A stretch of DNA of 64,000 nucleotides from an uncultured Paracoccaceae bacterium (GTDB lineage: Bacteria > Pseudomonadota > Alphaproteobacteria > Rhodobacterales > Rhodobacteraceae). The notes beneath the pieces were generated by a model. That model was not told the origin of the DNA. It searched no databases and worked only from the letters and a program-made list of their open reading frames with translations. Shown one piece after another: positions 25,993 through 34,110 of this stretch. Made by a program: the position numbers and the translations under genes. The DNA is taken from NCBI GenBank assembly GCA_947503765.1, contig CANNFA010000003.1, positions 372,001 to 436,000 of the forward strand. The letters run 5' to 3'. Numbering within the stretch: position 1 is the stretch's first letter; each line of letters begins with the position of its first letter.

Positions 25993-26781
25993 TCATTTCC
26001 CCCTGAAGACCGGGTCGCGTTTTTCGCCGAAGGCGCGCATGCCCTCGCGCGCATCCTCGGTCATCATGCACAGCGTGTAGCCGTCGTTTTCCCAGCTCAG
26101 CCCCTGGGCAACGGAGGTGCCCTGGCTCTGCCGGATCACGTTCTTGGCCGACTGGACGGCAATCGGCGGGTTTTTCGCCAGCCGCGCGGCCAGATTCATC
26201 GCCTCGGCGTCCAGATCCTCGGGCGCGCATAGCCGCTGGACGAAGCCGACGCGATACGCCTCTTCGGCCGGGAAGATGTCGCCGGTCAGGATCCACATGG
26301 CCGCGTTGCCATAGCCGATCAGCCGCGGCAGGATCGAGGTGTTGCCGCTGCCGGCATGCCAGCCGCGCTGCACCTCGGGCGCGCCGAAGAGCGACCGGTG
26401 CGTGGCGATGCGGATGTCGCAGGTGATCGCCACTTCCAGCCCGCCGCCAAGGCAATAGCCGTCGATCGCGGCAATGGCCGGTTTGCGCAGGCCCAGAAGC
26501 GGCGCGATATAGTCGCGGTCGTAATCGGCGCGGTTGCGCCCTTCCCAAGGGGTGCCGAGATCGTCGAGCATGTTGACATCGCTGCCCGCCGAAAAGGCCC
26601 GGTCCCCGGCGCCGTCGATGATCAGCACCTTGATCGCATCGTCGCAGTCGATCTCGCGCGCGATGCGGGCGATCTCTCCGCCCATCGCGGCGGTGATGGC
26701 GTTCATCTTGGCGGGGCGGTTCAGCGTCAGGCGGGCGATGCCGTCCTGAACGCGGTACTGGATATGGCTGTCCTCAGTCAT
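25993..26781 (-). CDS. Enoyl-CoA hydratase/isomerase (crotonase) family protein
   Basis: A 262-residue crotonase-fold protein. The oxyanion-hole segments are SAGSDVNML (about 62-70) and GYCLGGGLEVA (about 106-116). The first catalytic-region glutamate is kept in FGAPEV. The second glutamate of classical hydratases (in AMEMVLTG) is absent, since the equivalent segment reads AAMWILTG. Other crotonase chemistries (isomerase, hydrolase, lyase) are therefore possible. It overlaps the upstream mutarotase-like gene by eight bases. Confidence 0.87.
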   Translation of the reverse strand: MTEDSHIQYRVQDGIARLTLNRPAKMNAITAAMGGEIARIAREIDCDDAIKVLIIDGAGDRAFSAGSDVNMLDDLGTPWEGRNRADYDRDYIAPLLGLRKPAIAAIDGYCLGGGLEVAITCDIRIATHRSLFGAPEVQRGWHAGSGNTSILPRLIGYGNAAMWILTGDIFPAEEAYRVGFVQRLCAPEDLDAEAMNLAARLAKNPPIAVQSAKNVIRQSQGTSVAQGLSWENDGYTLCMMTEDAREGMRAFGEKRDPVFRGK

Positions 26782-27577
26782 GGCTGTCCTTTCCACCGGC
26801 GCGCAGCCGGATCGTCACCTGCCAGCGCCGGCTTGTGCCCGGTGCCAGCGATATTGCGTCTTCCCCGGCGGCGACCAGATCGTCGGCGGGCGCGGTCGTC
26901 GGCTCCAGCGCGACCTGGTGGACCGGCGCCTCTTCGGGCCAGCCGCCCTGGTCGAGCCACAGGCCGAAATGCCCGATCTCGTCTGCCGCCCATTCCAGCC
27001 GGATGCCGCCCTCCGGGCCGTCCAGCCCGACAGAGGCATGCCCCTTTACCGGTCCGTAGGCCTTGAGAACGGTGCCGTCGCGGGCGATCCGGTCCGGCAC
27101 ATCCGCGCGGTTCAGCGGGCCGATCCCGTCCAGGACCAGCCGTTCGCCGGGGCGGGCCTCCAGCAGGCAATGCTGGCTCCACATCCAGACCAGGGGCTTT
27201 GAGGCGGTATTCGTCACCTCGTAGCGGGCGATCACGCTGGCCCCGTCCAGCACCAATTCCCGGGCGAAGCGGTAGCCGGACCCGTCGAAATAGGCCGCAC
27301 CCGCGCCGTCTGCCTGCCAGGGCCGGCCCCAAAGCGCGCCGTGATCGCGCATCCGGCCCCAGGCGGGGTGATCGCAGGGCGCGACGGTCGGGAAACACTC
27401 GTCCCAGCCGCGCGCCTCGGCGCCGCGATAGCTGGCCGCGTCCGACGCATCGCCCTCAAGCCGGCCGCCCACCAGCCAGTCGCGGCCATTGCGCAGATCG
27501 CGCAGCGAGGTCACCCGCGCGCCGAAACCGGGGGCCATCTCAAGCGCCAGGACATCGTTGCGCAAGGACAGGGTCAT
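26774..27577 (-). CDS. Aldose 1-epimerase (mutarotase)-like protein
   Basis: A 267-residue beta-sandwich protein of the galactose-mutarotase-like superfamily. Supporting segments are GFGARVTSLRD at the start, WDECFPTVAPCDH and DHGALWGRPW (the conserved His region), and VWMWSQHCLLEARPGE with a second histidine. It probably interconverts sugar anomers after import, consistent with its position directly after the sugar permease gene (four-base overlap). Similarity to classical GalM is partial, so it may act on another carbohydrate. Confidence 0.7.
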   Translation of the reverse strand: MTLSLRNDVLALEMAPGFGARVTSLRDLRNGRDWLVGGRLEGDASDAASYRGAEARGWDECFPTVAPCDHPAWGRMRDHGALWGRPWQADGAGAAYFDGSGYRFARELVLDGASVIARYEVTNTASKPLVWMWSQHCLLEARPGERLVLDGIGPLNRADVPDRIARDGTVLKAYGPVKGHASVGLDGPEGGIRLEWAADEIGHFGLWLDQGGWPEEAPVHQVALEPTTAPADDLVAAGEDAISLAPGTSRRWQVTIRLRAGGKDSHD

Positions 27578-28620
27578 TTGCCGCCCCGCGCCGCCGCCCG
27601 TGCCTGCTGCCGTTCCGACCGGGCCAGCCGCCACTGGCCGATGGCCACGGCGATGACCAGCAGCAGCCCCTTGGCCACAAGCTGATAGAAGGTGGCGATG
27701 CCCAGAAGGTTCATCCCGTTCGACAGCACCGCGATCAGCGTGACCGCCAGCATCGTGCCCAGGATCGTCCCCTTGCCGCCCGACATCAGCGCGCCGCCAA
27801 GGAAAACCGCCGTGATCGCCTCGAGCTCCAGCCCCTGCGTGCCCGAGGCCGGCTGCCCGGACGACGTGCGCGCCGTCACGATCACCCCGGCCAGCCCCGC
27901 CAGCGCGCCCGATGTGGCGTAGATCTGGAACTTCATCCGGTTCAGCGCGATCCCCGCCAGCCTTGCCGCGGCGGGGTTGCCGCCCATGGAATAGAGCGAG
28001 CGGCCGAACACCGTGGTGCGCATGACGATATGGGCCACCACCGCGACGGCCACGAGGATCAGGAAGGCCACCGGGATGCCCGGAAACCCGTCGCTTTGCA
28101 GCAGGCGCCCGGCGCCGAGGAACCGCAGGTTCGGGTCCAGAACGCCGACCGGCCGCCCGCCGGGCGCGATCAGGAAGGCGACGCCGCGAAAGGCCGAATA
28201 GGTCGCAAGCGTCGCCACCACCGGGTTCACCCGCAGGATGGTGATGATCGCCGCATTGACCAGCCCCAGCACCATGCCGATGGCGATCCCGCCGGCCAGG
28301 CCCAGCCCGACCGATCCGGTATGCACCACCAGCAGCGCGCAGACCACAGAGGCACAGCCGGCGATCGAGCCGACCGAGATATCCAGCCCCGCCGAGACGA
28401 TCACCAGCGTCATGCCCACGGCGATGACCCCGACCACGGCCATGTTCTGCCCTATATTCAGCACGTTGCGGGCGGAAAAGAAGAATTCGGTCTGCGAGGC
28501 GATCAGCGCGATCAGGATCACCAGCGCGATCATCAGCGACAGGTTTTCCGCCCCGACATAGGTGCCGATCCGTTTGAACGGCGAGGCGGGGCGCGCGGAT
28601 TGCTGGTCCATTGCGGTCAA
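27574..28620 (-). CDS. Sugar ABC transporter permease (RbsC/AraH type)
   Basis: A 348-residue inner-membrane permease with eight to ten hydrophobic segments, of the BPD_transp_2 family. The VGMTLVIVSAGLDISVGS stretch and the GGNPAAARLAGI loop are hallmarks of pentose/hexose permeases. A TTG at 28620 has AGGA about eight bases upstream and is used here; ATG at 28611 is the alternative. It forms a three-gene importer with the ATPase and binding-protein genes. Confidence 0.92.
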   Translation of the reverse strand: MTAMDQQSARPASPFKRIGTYVGAENLSLMIALVILIALIASQTEFFFSARNVLNIGQNMAVVGVIAVGMTLVIVSAGLDISVGSIAGCASVVCALLVVHTGSVGLGLAGGIAIGMVLGLVNAAIITILRVNPVVATLATYSAFRGVAFLIAPGGRPVGVLDPNLRFLGAGRLLQSDGFPGIPVAFLILVAVAVVAHIVMRTTVFGRSLYSMGGNPAAARLAGIALNRMKFQIYATSGALAGLAGVIVTARTSSGQPASGTQGLELEAITAVFLGGALMSGGKGTILGTMLAVTLIAVLSNGMNLLGIATFYQLVAKGLLLVIAVAIGQWRLARSERQQARAAARGGK

Positions 28621-28639
28621 ATCTTGGTCCTTTCGGGCG

Positions 28640-30136
28640 TCAGGCCGCAGTGCCGAGAGCGAGGTTCACGATACGCTCTTCGGTCGCTTCGGATTTGGGG
28701 ATCGGGTCGGAAATCCGGCCGTCATGCATCACGATCACGCGGTCGGACATGGCCAGAAGCTCGGGCATTTCGGAAGATATCATCATGATGGCGAGGCCCG
28801 AGCGGGCAAGTTCGTCCATCAGGCGGTAGATCTCGGCCTTGGCGCCCACATCGACGGCGCGGGTCGGCTCGTCCAGGATCAGCAGACGCGGCTTGGCCGC
28901 CAGCCAGCGCGCCAGAACCACCTTTTGCTGGTTGCCGCCCGACAGCTTGCCCACCTCGGTGTCCAGCGTCGGCGTCTTGATGTCGAGCGAACGGACCAGC
29001 GGGCGCACGGTGTCCAGCATCTCGTTCTGGCGCAGGAAGCCCCAGCGCGAGAGCTTGTGGAACACGGCCATGCAGGCATTCTCGATGACCGAGCGGACCA
29101 GGATCAGCCCCTCGCCCTTGCGATCCTCGGGGGCCAGCCCGATATTCGCGGCGATCCCGTCGGACGGGCTGCGGATGTCCTTGGCCTCGCCGGCGATGCG
29201 GATCGTGCCGCCGGTGCGCGCGTATTCCCCGAAGATGACCTTGGCAAGCTCGGTTCGCCCGGCGCCGACCAGACCGGCGAAACCGACGATCTCTCCGGCG
29301 CGGATCTCGAAGCTGATATCGTCATGCCAGCGGCTCGACAGGTTCTCGACCTGCAGCACCACCTCGCCGCCAGTGATCGGCTCGCGCTGCATGCCGTGCG
29401 AATCGAGGTTGCGGCCGACCATCAGGCGCACGATCTCGTCCTGGTCGGTTTCGCCAATCGGCAGGTTTCCGGTCGGCTCGCCGTCCTTGAGGATGAACAC
29501 GCGGTCCGAAATCTCCATCACCTCGTGCAGCCGGTGACTGACATAGACCACCGCCAGCCCGTCATCGCGCAGCTGGCGGATCAGATCGAACAGCCGCTCC
29601 GTCTCGCGCAGGGTCAGCGACGAGGTCGGCTCGTCGAAGGCCACGACCTTTGCGCCGGGCTTGAGCGCGCGCAGGATCTCGACCAGTTGCATCTGCGCGG
29701 GCGACAGGGTGCGGCCCTGCTGGTCAAGGTCGATCAGCCCGCGAAAGCCGTAGCGGTCCAGCATGTCCTCGGCGGCGCGGCGCATGGCGGTGAAATCCAC
29801 CCGGCCGCCGGCGCGGCGCGGCAATTCGCCGATGAAGATGTTCTCCAGCGCGCTGGTGAAGGGCACGATCTCGGGCTCCTGCCGGACCAGGCGGAACCCG
29901 GCCTCGCGCGCCTCCAGCGGTGTGGCGCCGGACAGGTCGACCGATCCCAGATGCACGCTGCCCTCGTCCAGCGTGTAATCGCCCGACAATATCTTGAGCA
30001 GGGTCGACTTGCCGGCGCCGTTCTCGCCGACGATGGCGACGATTTCGCCGGCATTCAGTTCGACCGAGACATCGGACAGCGCCTTGACCCCCGGAAAGGA
30101 CTTGCCGACGGAAGCGATATTCATGGCAGCGGCCAT
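28640..30136 (-). CDS. Sugar ABC transporter ATPase (RbsA/AraG type, two NBDs)
   Basis: A 498-residue protein with two tandem nucleotide-binding domains. The N-half has Walker A GENGAGKST (about 39-47), signature LSPAQMQLVE and Walker B VVAFDEPTS. The C-half has the degenerate Walker A LVGAGRTEL and an intact signature LSGGNQQKV. This asymmetry is normal for the CUT2 sugar importers. GAAGGGG lies about seven bases before the ATG at 30136. Confidence 0.94.
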   Translation of the reverse strand: MAAAMNIASVGKSFPGVKALSDVSVELNAGEIVAIVGENGAGKSTLLKILSGDYTLDEGSVHLGSVDLSGATPLEAREAGFRLVRQEPEIVPFTSALENIFIGELPRRAGGRVDFTAMRRAAEDMLDRYGFRGLIDLDQQGRTLSPAQMQLVEILRALKPGAKVVAFDEPTSSLTLRETERLFDLIRQLRDDGLAVVYVSHRLHEVMEISDRVFILKDGEPTGNLPIGETDQDEIVRLMVGRNLDSHGMQREPITGGEVVLQVENLSSRWHDDISFEIRAGEIVGFAGLVGAGRTELAKVIFGEYARTGGTIRIAGEAKDIRSPSDGIAANIGLAPEDRKGEGLILVRSVIENACMAVFHKLSRWGFLRQNEMLDTVRPLVRSLDIKTPTLDTEVGKLSGGNQQKVVLARWLAAKPRLLILDEPTRAVDVGAKAEIYRLMDELARSGLAIMMISSEMPELLAMSDRVIVMHDGRISDPIPKSEATEERIVNLALGTAA

Positions 30137-30219
30137 CGCTGGACCCCTTCAAGCCGGTTCTGCAAAGGAAAGCGTGGCGGCACCCGGCGCCTTGCCGGAT
30201 GCCGCAAGACGTGCCTGCG

Positions 30220-31182
30220 TCAGCCGCAGGGCATCACGTCGGCATAGGTATCGGGATCGACAATCGTGGTATCGGCCACCGTGTTCAGCGGCAGCGGCTC
30301 GTCATTCTCGATCGCGTTCATCAGCGCGGTGGCCGCGGCGGCGCCCACATCGGTGCCGCTGAGATACAGCGCCGCCTTGAAGCCGGACGGCAGACCGGCC
30401 GCCCAGGGCCGGCACGCCTCGTAGGCGCCAAGGCCCACGGCGATGACGTCATCGGGCTGGAACCCGGCATTGGAAAGCGCATTGACTCCGCCAAGCACGC
30501 CCTCGTCATTGCAGGCCACGACCACCCACTTGTTCACCTGCGGATTGGCGGTGATCAGCGGGCCGGCGGCGGAAAGCGACGCATCCGTGGTGCCGTCATA
30601 GGGCACCTGGACGATGCTGGCCTCGCTGGCGCCGGCATCCATGAGCTGGCCCTTGGCGGCATTGGTGCGGTCCTCGCAGACCGACAGGGTCTGCACCTCG
30701 ATCGACAGGATGCCGTAGGTCTCGCCGTCCAGCCAGCCGCTTTCCTTCAGCAACTCGCCCGCCCGTTCGCCGACCTTGGTGCCCATCGCGGTGCCGTCGA
30801 AACCGGCAAAGGGCACCGGATTTCCGGCCTCGTCGGTCAGCGGGTCGTCGGTGGCGATGATCGGGATCCCCGCCTCGGCCGCCGCTGCGGCAAGCGCCGG
30901 GCCAAGCGCCTGGTCGGGGGCGGTGATGGCGATGCCCGCCGCGCCGCCGGCAATGGCGTCCGACACGGCATTGATCGCCAGGTTGCTGTCCAGTTCCACG
31001 TTGATCACCCGGCTGTCGAAACCGCGTTCTTCGGCGGCGGCCTGGAAGCCCTCGGCCTGGTCGATGAAATATTGCTGGGTGCCGCTCTTGTAGATCGCGA
31101 CGATCTCTTCGGCGCTGGCCGCAGAGCCGAGCGCCCCGGCGGCGCAAAGCGCGGCGACGCTGATATAGTTAAAGATTTTCAT
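30220..31182 (-). CDS. Periplasmic sugar-binding protein, AraF-like
   Basis: A 320-residue type-I periplasmic binding protein with a Sec signal (cleavage near ASA-E, residue 24). Its layout is closest, from memory, to E. coli AraF: AINAVSDAIAGGAAGIAITAPDQALGPA, a TKVGERAGELL segment, VVACNDEGVLGGVNAL, and a DDVIAVGLGAYEA segment. The cargo is likely L-arabinose, D-galactose, D-fucose or a related sugar. It is the first gene of the ten-gene operon, with a strong GGAGGAG ribosome-binding site and a recognisable promoter. Confidence 0.88.
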   Translation of the reverse strand: MKIFNYISVAALCAAGALGSAASAEEIVAIYKSGTQQYFIDQAEGFQAAAEERGFDSRVINVELDSNLAINAVSDAIAGGAAGIAITAPDQALGPALAAAAAEAGIPIIATDDPLTDEAGNPVPFAGFDGTAMGTKVGERAGELLKESGWLDGETYGILSIEVQTLSVCEDRTNAAKGQLMDAGASEASIVQVPYDGTTDASLSAAGPLITANPQVNKWVVVACNDEGVLGGVNALSNAGFQPDDVIAVGLGAYEACRPWAAGLPSGFKAALYLSGTDVGAAAATALMNAIENDEPLPLNTVADTTIVDPDTYADVMPCG

Positions 31183-31229
31183 TGATTTCCGTCTCCTCCT
31201 GAACGCCCTGTTGCAGCGTCTGAAATTGT

Positions 31230-31258
31230 TTTATAGGTTTATCATACAAAGTCAACAA
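31230..31258 (-). promoter_or_regulatory. Sigma-70-like promoter of the ten-gene sugar operon
   Basis: On the minus strand, TTGTTG (31253-31258) and TATAAA (31230-31235) are separated by exactly 17 bases. They lie about 50-75 bases before the binding-protein ATG. The spacer contains TTGTATGATAAA, discussed below as an operator candidate. Confidence 0.5.
31238..31249. promoter_or_regulatory. Candidate GntR operator in the sugar-operon promoter
   Basis: TTTATCATACAA lies between the -10 and -35 of the operon promoter and close to the divergent SDR start. A near copy, TTTATCTTATAA (10 of 12 bases the same), lies at 33939-33950 next to the GntR gene start. Position suggests repression by steric block. 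Confidence 0.35.
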
Positions 31259-31271
31259 AAGGGATAGCGCC

Positions 31272-32057
31272 GTGAAAAGACTTGAGAACGCGATCGCGAT
31301 GGTGACCGGCGCCGGCCAGGGGATCGGCCATGCCATCGCGCGGCGATTCGCGGCAGAAGGCGCGCGCGTGGCCATCGCGGAACTGGACGACGATCTCGGC
31401 CTAAAGGCGGCGCGGGACATCGCTGCCGAGACCGGCGCCGACGTGATCGCCATCAGGACGGACGTGGCCGATGAAGGCAGCGTGAACGCCGCCGTTGCCG
31501 AAACCCAGGCGCGGCTGGGGCCGGTCTCGGTTCTGGTGAACAATGCCGGCATCGCGGTCTTCAGCGACCCGCTGGAGATGACGGCCGAGGATTGGCGCCG
31601 CTGCATGAGCGTCGATCTGGAGGGCGCCTGGCATTGCAGTCGCGCAGTGCTGCCGGGCATGATCGCGGCCGGTGACGGCGCGATCGTCAACATCATCTCG
31701 AACCACTCCTTCTCGGTGATCCCCAAGACGTTCCCCTACCCTGTCGCCAAGCATGGCCTTCTGGGCATGACCCGCGCGCTGGCGCTGGAATACGCGGCGA
31801 ACGGCATTGCCATCAACGCGATCTCTCCGGGCTATACCGACACGCAGATCGCCGAGACCACCTTTGCCGAGACCGGCGATGCCGCCAAGGCGCGCGCAAG
31901 GGTCGAGGCGCTGCAGCCGGTCGGCCGCCTGTGCCGGCCCGACGAGATCGCCGCCGTGGCCGCCATGCTGGCCAGCCACGAGGTGCGGTTCATGATCGGC
32001 GAGAATATCGTGGTGGATGGCGGCATCGCGATCCGGATGTACGAAAACCTGCCCTAG
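31272..32057 (+). CDS. Short-chain dehydrogenase/reductase
   Basis: A 261-residue Rossmann-fold oxidoreductase. The cofactor loop is TGAGQGIG, the NNAG motif is complete, and the catalytic set appears as Ser in IISNHS and YPVAK. An acidic ELDDD after strand 2 favours NAD(H). It is divergent from the sugar transporter operon and probably acts as the sugar or polyol dehydrogenase of the pathway. It starts with GTG, with AAGGGA upstream. Its stop shares the palindrome CTAG (32054-32057) with the stop of the convergent GH105 gene. Confidence 0.9.
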   Translation: MKRLENAIAMVTGAGQGIGHAIARRFAAEGARVAIAELDDDLGLKAARDIAAETGADVIAIRTDVADEGSVNAAVAETQARLGPVSVLVNNAGIAVFSDPLEMTAEDWRRCMSVDLEGAWHCSRAVLPGMIAAGDGAIVNIISNHSFSVIPKTFPYPVAKHGLLGMTRALALEYAANGIAINAISPGYTDTQIAETTFAETGDAAKARARVEALQPVGRLCRPDEIAAVAAMLASHEVRFMIGENIVVDGGIAIRMYENLP

Positions 32058-33130
32058 CGGCCCGCCCAGGCGCGTCTTGCAGTTTCCGCCGTCAGCACCG
32101 GCCCCTGCCCCCAGGGCACGATTTGGTCCAGCGGGACATGCCAGTAATGCTGGTCCACCAGCGCCGACATCACCGCCGCCGAAACGCCCGTCAGGTTGCC
32201 GGCCGCGTCCAGCTTGCCGCGCATCGCGCGCCAGGCGCGGTCGGCCGGTTCGGCGAATTCCGCCTCGGGCAGCAGCCCCGCCGCCATACCCCGGTAGAAC
32301 GCCGTCGCCATGAAGGCGCTGGTCGAGCTTTCGGGGCCCGAGCGCGGCTCGTGCACCATCGCGTGCCAATGGCCGTCCTCCAGCTGGTACGACACCATGC
32401 GGCGCGCCAGGCGCAGCGCCTCGGCGCGGACCTCGGCGGCGCCATCGATGTCGCCGGCAAAGGCGGCCACGTCCAGCAGGCCCAGCAGCGCCCAGCCCTG
32501 CCCCCGCCCCCAGCCGTCGATCCGGGCCTCGCCGGTCCGTTCCAGCCAGTAATGCCGGTACAGGCCGGTCTCGGGGTTCAGCAGCAGATCGCGGCAGCCC
32601 AGGATCTCGTCCACCGCCGCCCGGTTCCAGCCCGCCCCCGGCGCGATCCGCGCCAGATGGGCAAAGAAGGGCGGGTCGAAATGCATGCAGTCCAGCCAGA
32701 TCCCCGGCCCCGGATCCTTCATCAACTCGCGGTCTTCGGCGGACAATTCCACCCCGCCATAGGGCGGGCGCAGCGAACGCAGCGTATCCTCGAAGGTGAC
32801 CGACACCGCCCCGACATGGCGCCGCGCCTTGAGATGCGCGGCGAGATCCAGCACCGCGTCTCGCAGGACCGCATCCGAGGTCCGTTCGATCACCTCGCAC
32901 ATCACATGGCCCGGCGCCGTGTTGTCGTCGGGCTGCCAGGGCGTGCGGCGCGTGCCCCAGGCCCGGAAGAAGCCGTGCGAGAAGTCGGCATAACGCGGAT
33001 TTCCCGTCGCATCCGTGGCCGCGACCAGCCCTTCGAACCCGATCGAATCGCCGTAGAACCAGCCCTGGAAGGCATGTTCCATCAGCCGGTCGGCGACCTG
33101 CCCGACCAGGGCATCGTCGAGGAACTCCAT
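32054..33130 (-). CDS. GH105/GH88-type unsaturated uronyl hydrolase
   Basis: A 358-residue (alpha/alpha)6-barrel protein resembling YteR-like unsaturated rhamnogalacturonyl hydrolases. The WGRGQGWALLGLLD segment (about 215) is the family hallmark, and the catalytic acid candidate is Asp in GIWLDCMHFDPPFF (about 155). Such enzymes remove an unsaturated uronic acid left by polysaccharide lyases. No signal peptide is visible, so it should act in the cytoplasm on imported disaccharides. The ATG at 33130 lies four bases after the gntR stop, so the two are an operon. Confidence 0.82.
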   Translation of the reverse strand: MEFLDDALVGQVADRLMEHAFQGWFYGDSIGFEGLVAATDATGNPRYADFSHGFFRAWGTRRTPWQPDDNTAPGHVMCEVIERTSDAVLRDAVLDLAAHLKARRHVGAVSVTFEDTLRSLRPPYGGVELSAEDRELMKDPGPGIWLDCMHFDPPFFAHLARIAPGAGWNRAAVDEILGCRDLLLNPETGLYRHYWLERTGEARIDGWGRGQGWALLGLLDVAAFAGDIDGAAEVRAEALRLARRMVSYQLEDGHWHAMVHEPRSGPESSTSAFMATAFYRGMAAGLLPEAEFAEPADRAWRAMRGKLDAAGNLTGVSAAVMSALVDQHYWHVPLDQIVPWGQGPVLTAETARRAWAGR

Positions 33131-33134
33131 GCCG

Positions 33135-33929
33135 TCAATCCTTGTCCAGAAGCTTGAACCCGGCATTCGCGTCGTCGATGGCGCACTGGATCAGTACACG
33201 CATCGCCGCCTCGGCCGCATCCGCATCGCGCGCGCAGAACGCCGCAAAGACCGCCTCGTGCATTTCCTGGCTCTCGCGCATCCCGATCATCTCGCTGGTA
33301 TAGCCGCGCGCCTGCATCTGCAGGTCGATCAGCAGTTCCAGCGCCGCCTCGATGACGGCAAACAACTGCTCCAGCAGTTCCGACGAGACGCAGGCGATCA
33401 GCGCGCGGTGGAAATCGAGGTCGGTCTCGACGAATTGCCGGCGGCGGATATCGCTGGGCAGGTCGGCATTCTCGTAGACATCGACCTTGGCCTCCCAGGC
33501 CTGGGCCATGGCGGCGCGCTGCGCATCGCTTGCCAGTTCGGTGGCCGTCCGCGCCACCCCCGGCTCCAGCACAAGGCGCAATCGCAACAGGTCACGCAGC
33601 AGGCTTTTCCGGTCGCCGGCCCGGATCCGCCACTCCATCACATCGGGATCGAGCAGCCGCCAGGACGCGGTCGGCTGAACGCGGGTTCCGTCAGAGGTGC
33701 GGCTGCGCAGCATGCCCTTGGCCGACAGGATGCGCACCGCCTCGCGCACGACCGAGCGGCTGACCCGCAGGTCATCGACCAGATCGGCCTCGCGCGTGAT
33801 GACATCGCCTTCGGCCCAGACGCCCCCGGCGATCCGCAGGCCAAGCTCGTCGACCGCACCGCCAAGGATACCCCGCACCTCGATCCGGCCCGAAAGTTCG
33901 TAAACACTGTCTTTAGGTGCGTAAGCCAT
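33135..33929 (-). CDS. GntR-family regulator, FadR/FCD subfamily
   Basis: A 264-residue regulator. A winged helix-turn-helix (about residues 25-95) contains DDLRVSRSVVREAVRILSAKGML. The helical FCD ligand domain follows, with metal-ligand-type segments FVETDLDFHRALIACVSSELL and a later MHEAVFAAFCARD. FCD regulators typically sense sugar acids or other carboxylates, which fits the dehydratases next door. It likely represses the SDR and the transporter operon. Confidence 0.92.
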   Translation of the reverse strand: MAYAPKDSVYELSGRIEVRGILGGAVDELGLRIAGGVWAEGDVITREADLVDDLRVSRSVVREAVRILSAKGMLRSRTSDGTRVQPTASWRLLDPDVMEWRIRAGDRKSLLRDLLRLRLVLEPGVARTATELASDAQRAAMAQAWEAKVDVYENADLPSDIRRRQFVETDLDFHRALIACVSSELLEQLFAVIEAALELLIDLQMQARGYTSEMIGMRESQEMHEAVFAAFCARDADAAEAAMRVLIQCAIDDANAGFKLLDKD

Positions 33930-33938
33930 ATGCCTCTC

Positions 33939-33950
33939 TTTATCTTATAA
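33939..33950. promoter_or_regulatory. Second copy of candidate GntR operator
   Basis: TTTATCTTATAA overlaps the predicted -10 region of the gntR promoter and matches the site at 31238-31249 in 10 of 12 positions, which would allow autoregulation. Confidence 0.3.
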
Positions 33951-33975
33951 TATGCTAAATAGCTTACCGTCGCAA
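33947..33975 (-). promoter_or_regulatory. Sigma-70-like promoter of gntR
   Basis: On the minus strand TTGCGA (33970-33975) and TATTAT (33947-33952) are 17 bases apart, about 20-45 bases upstream of the gntR ATG. The local sequence is clearly more AT-rich than its surroundings. Confidence 0.45.
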
Positions 33976-34110
33976 GTCTCTCCGGCCCGCACGCATTCTC
34001 GCGGCGCAGATCCGTGAAATGCCCCGCAATCGTGGCTCCGGCCCGGTTTTGCTGCGGCTCTTGGCGTTTTCCGGCCGGGATGCCGCGAAAGGCCGGGGCC
34101 TGTCGCGGCA

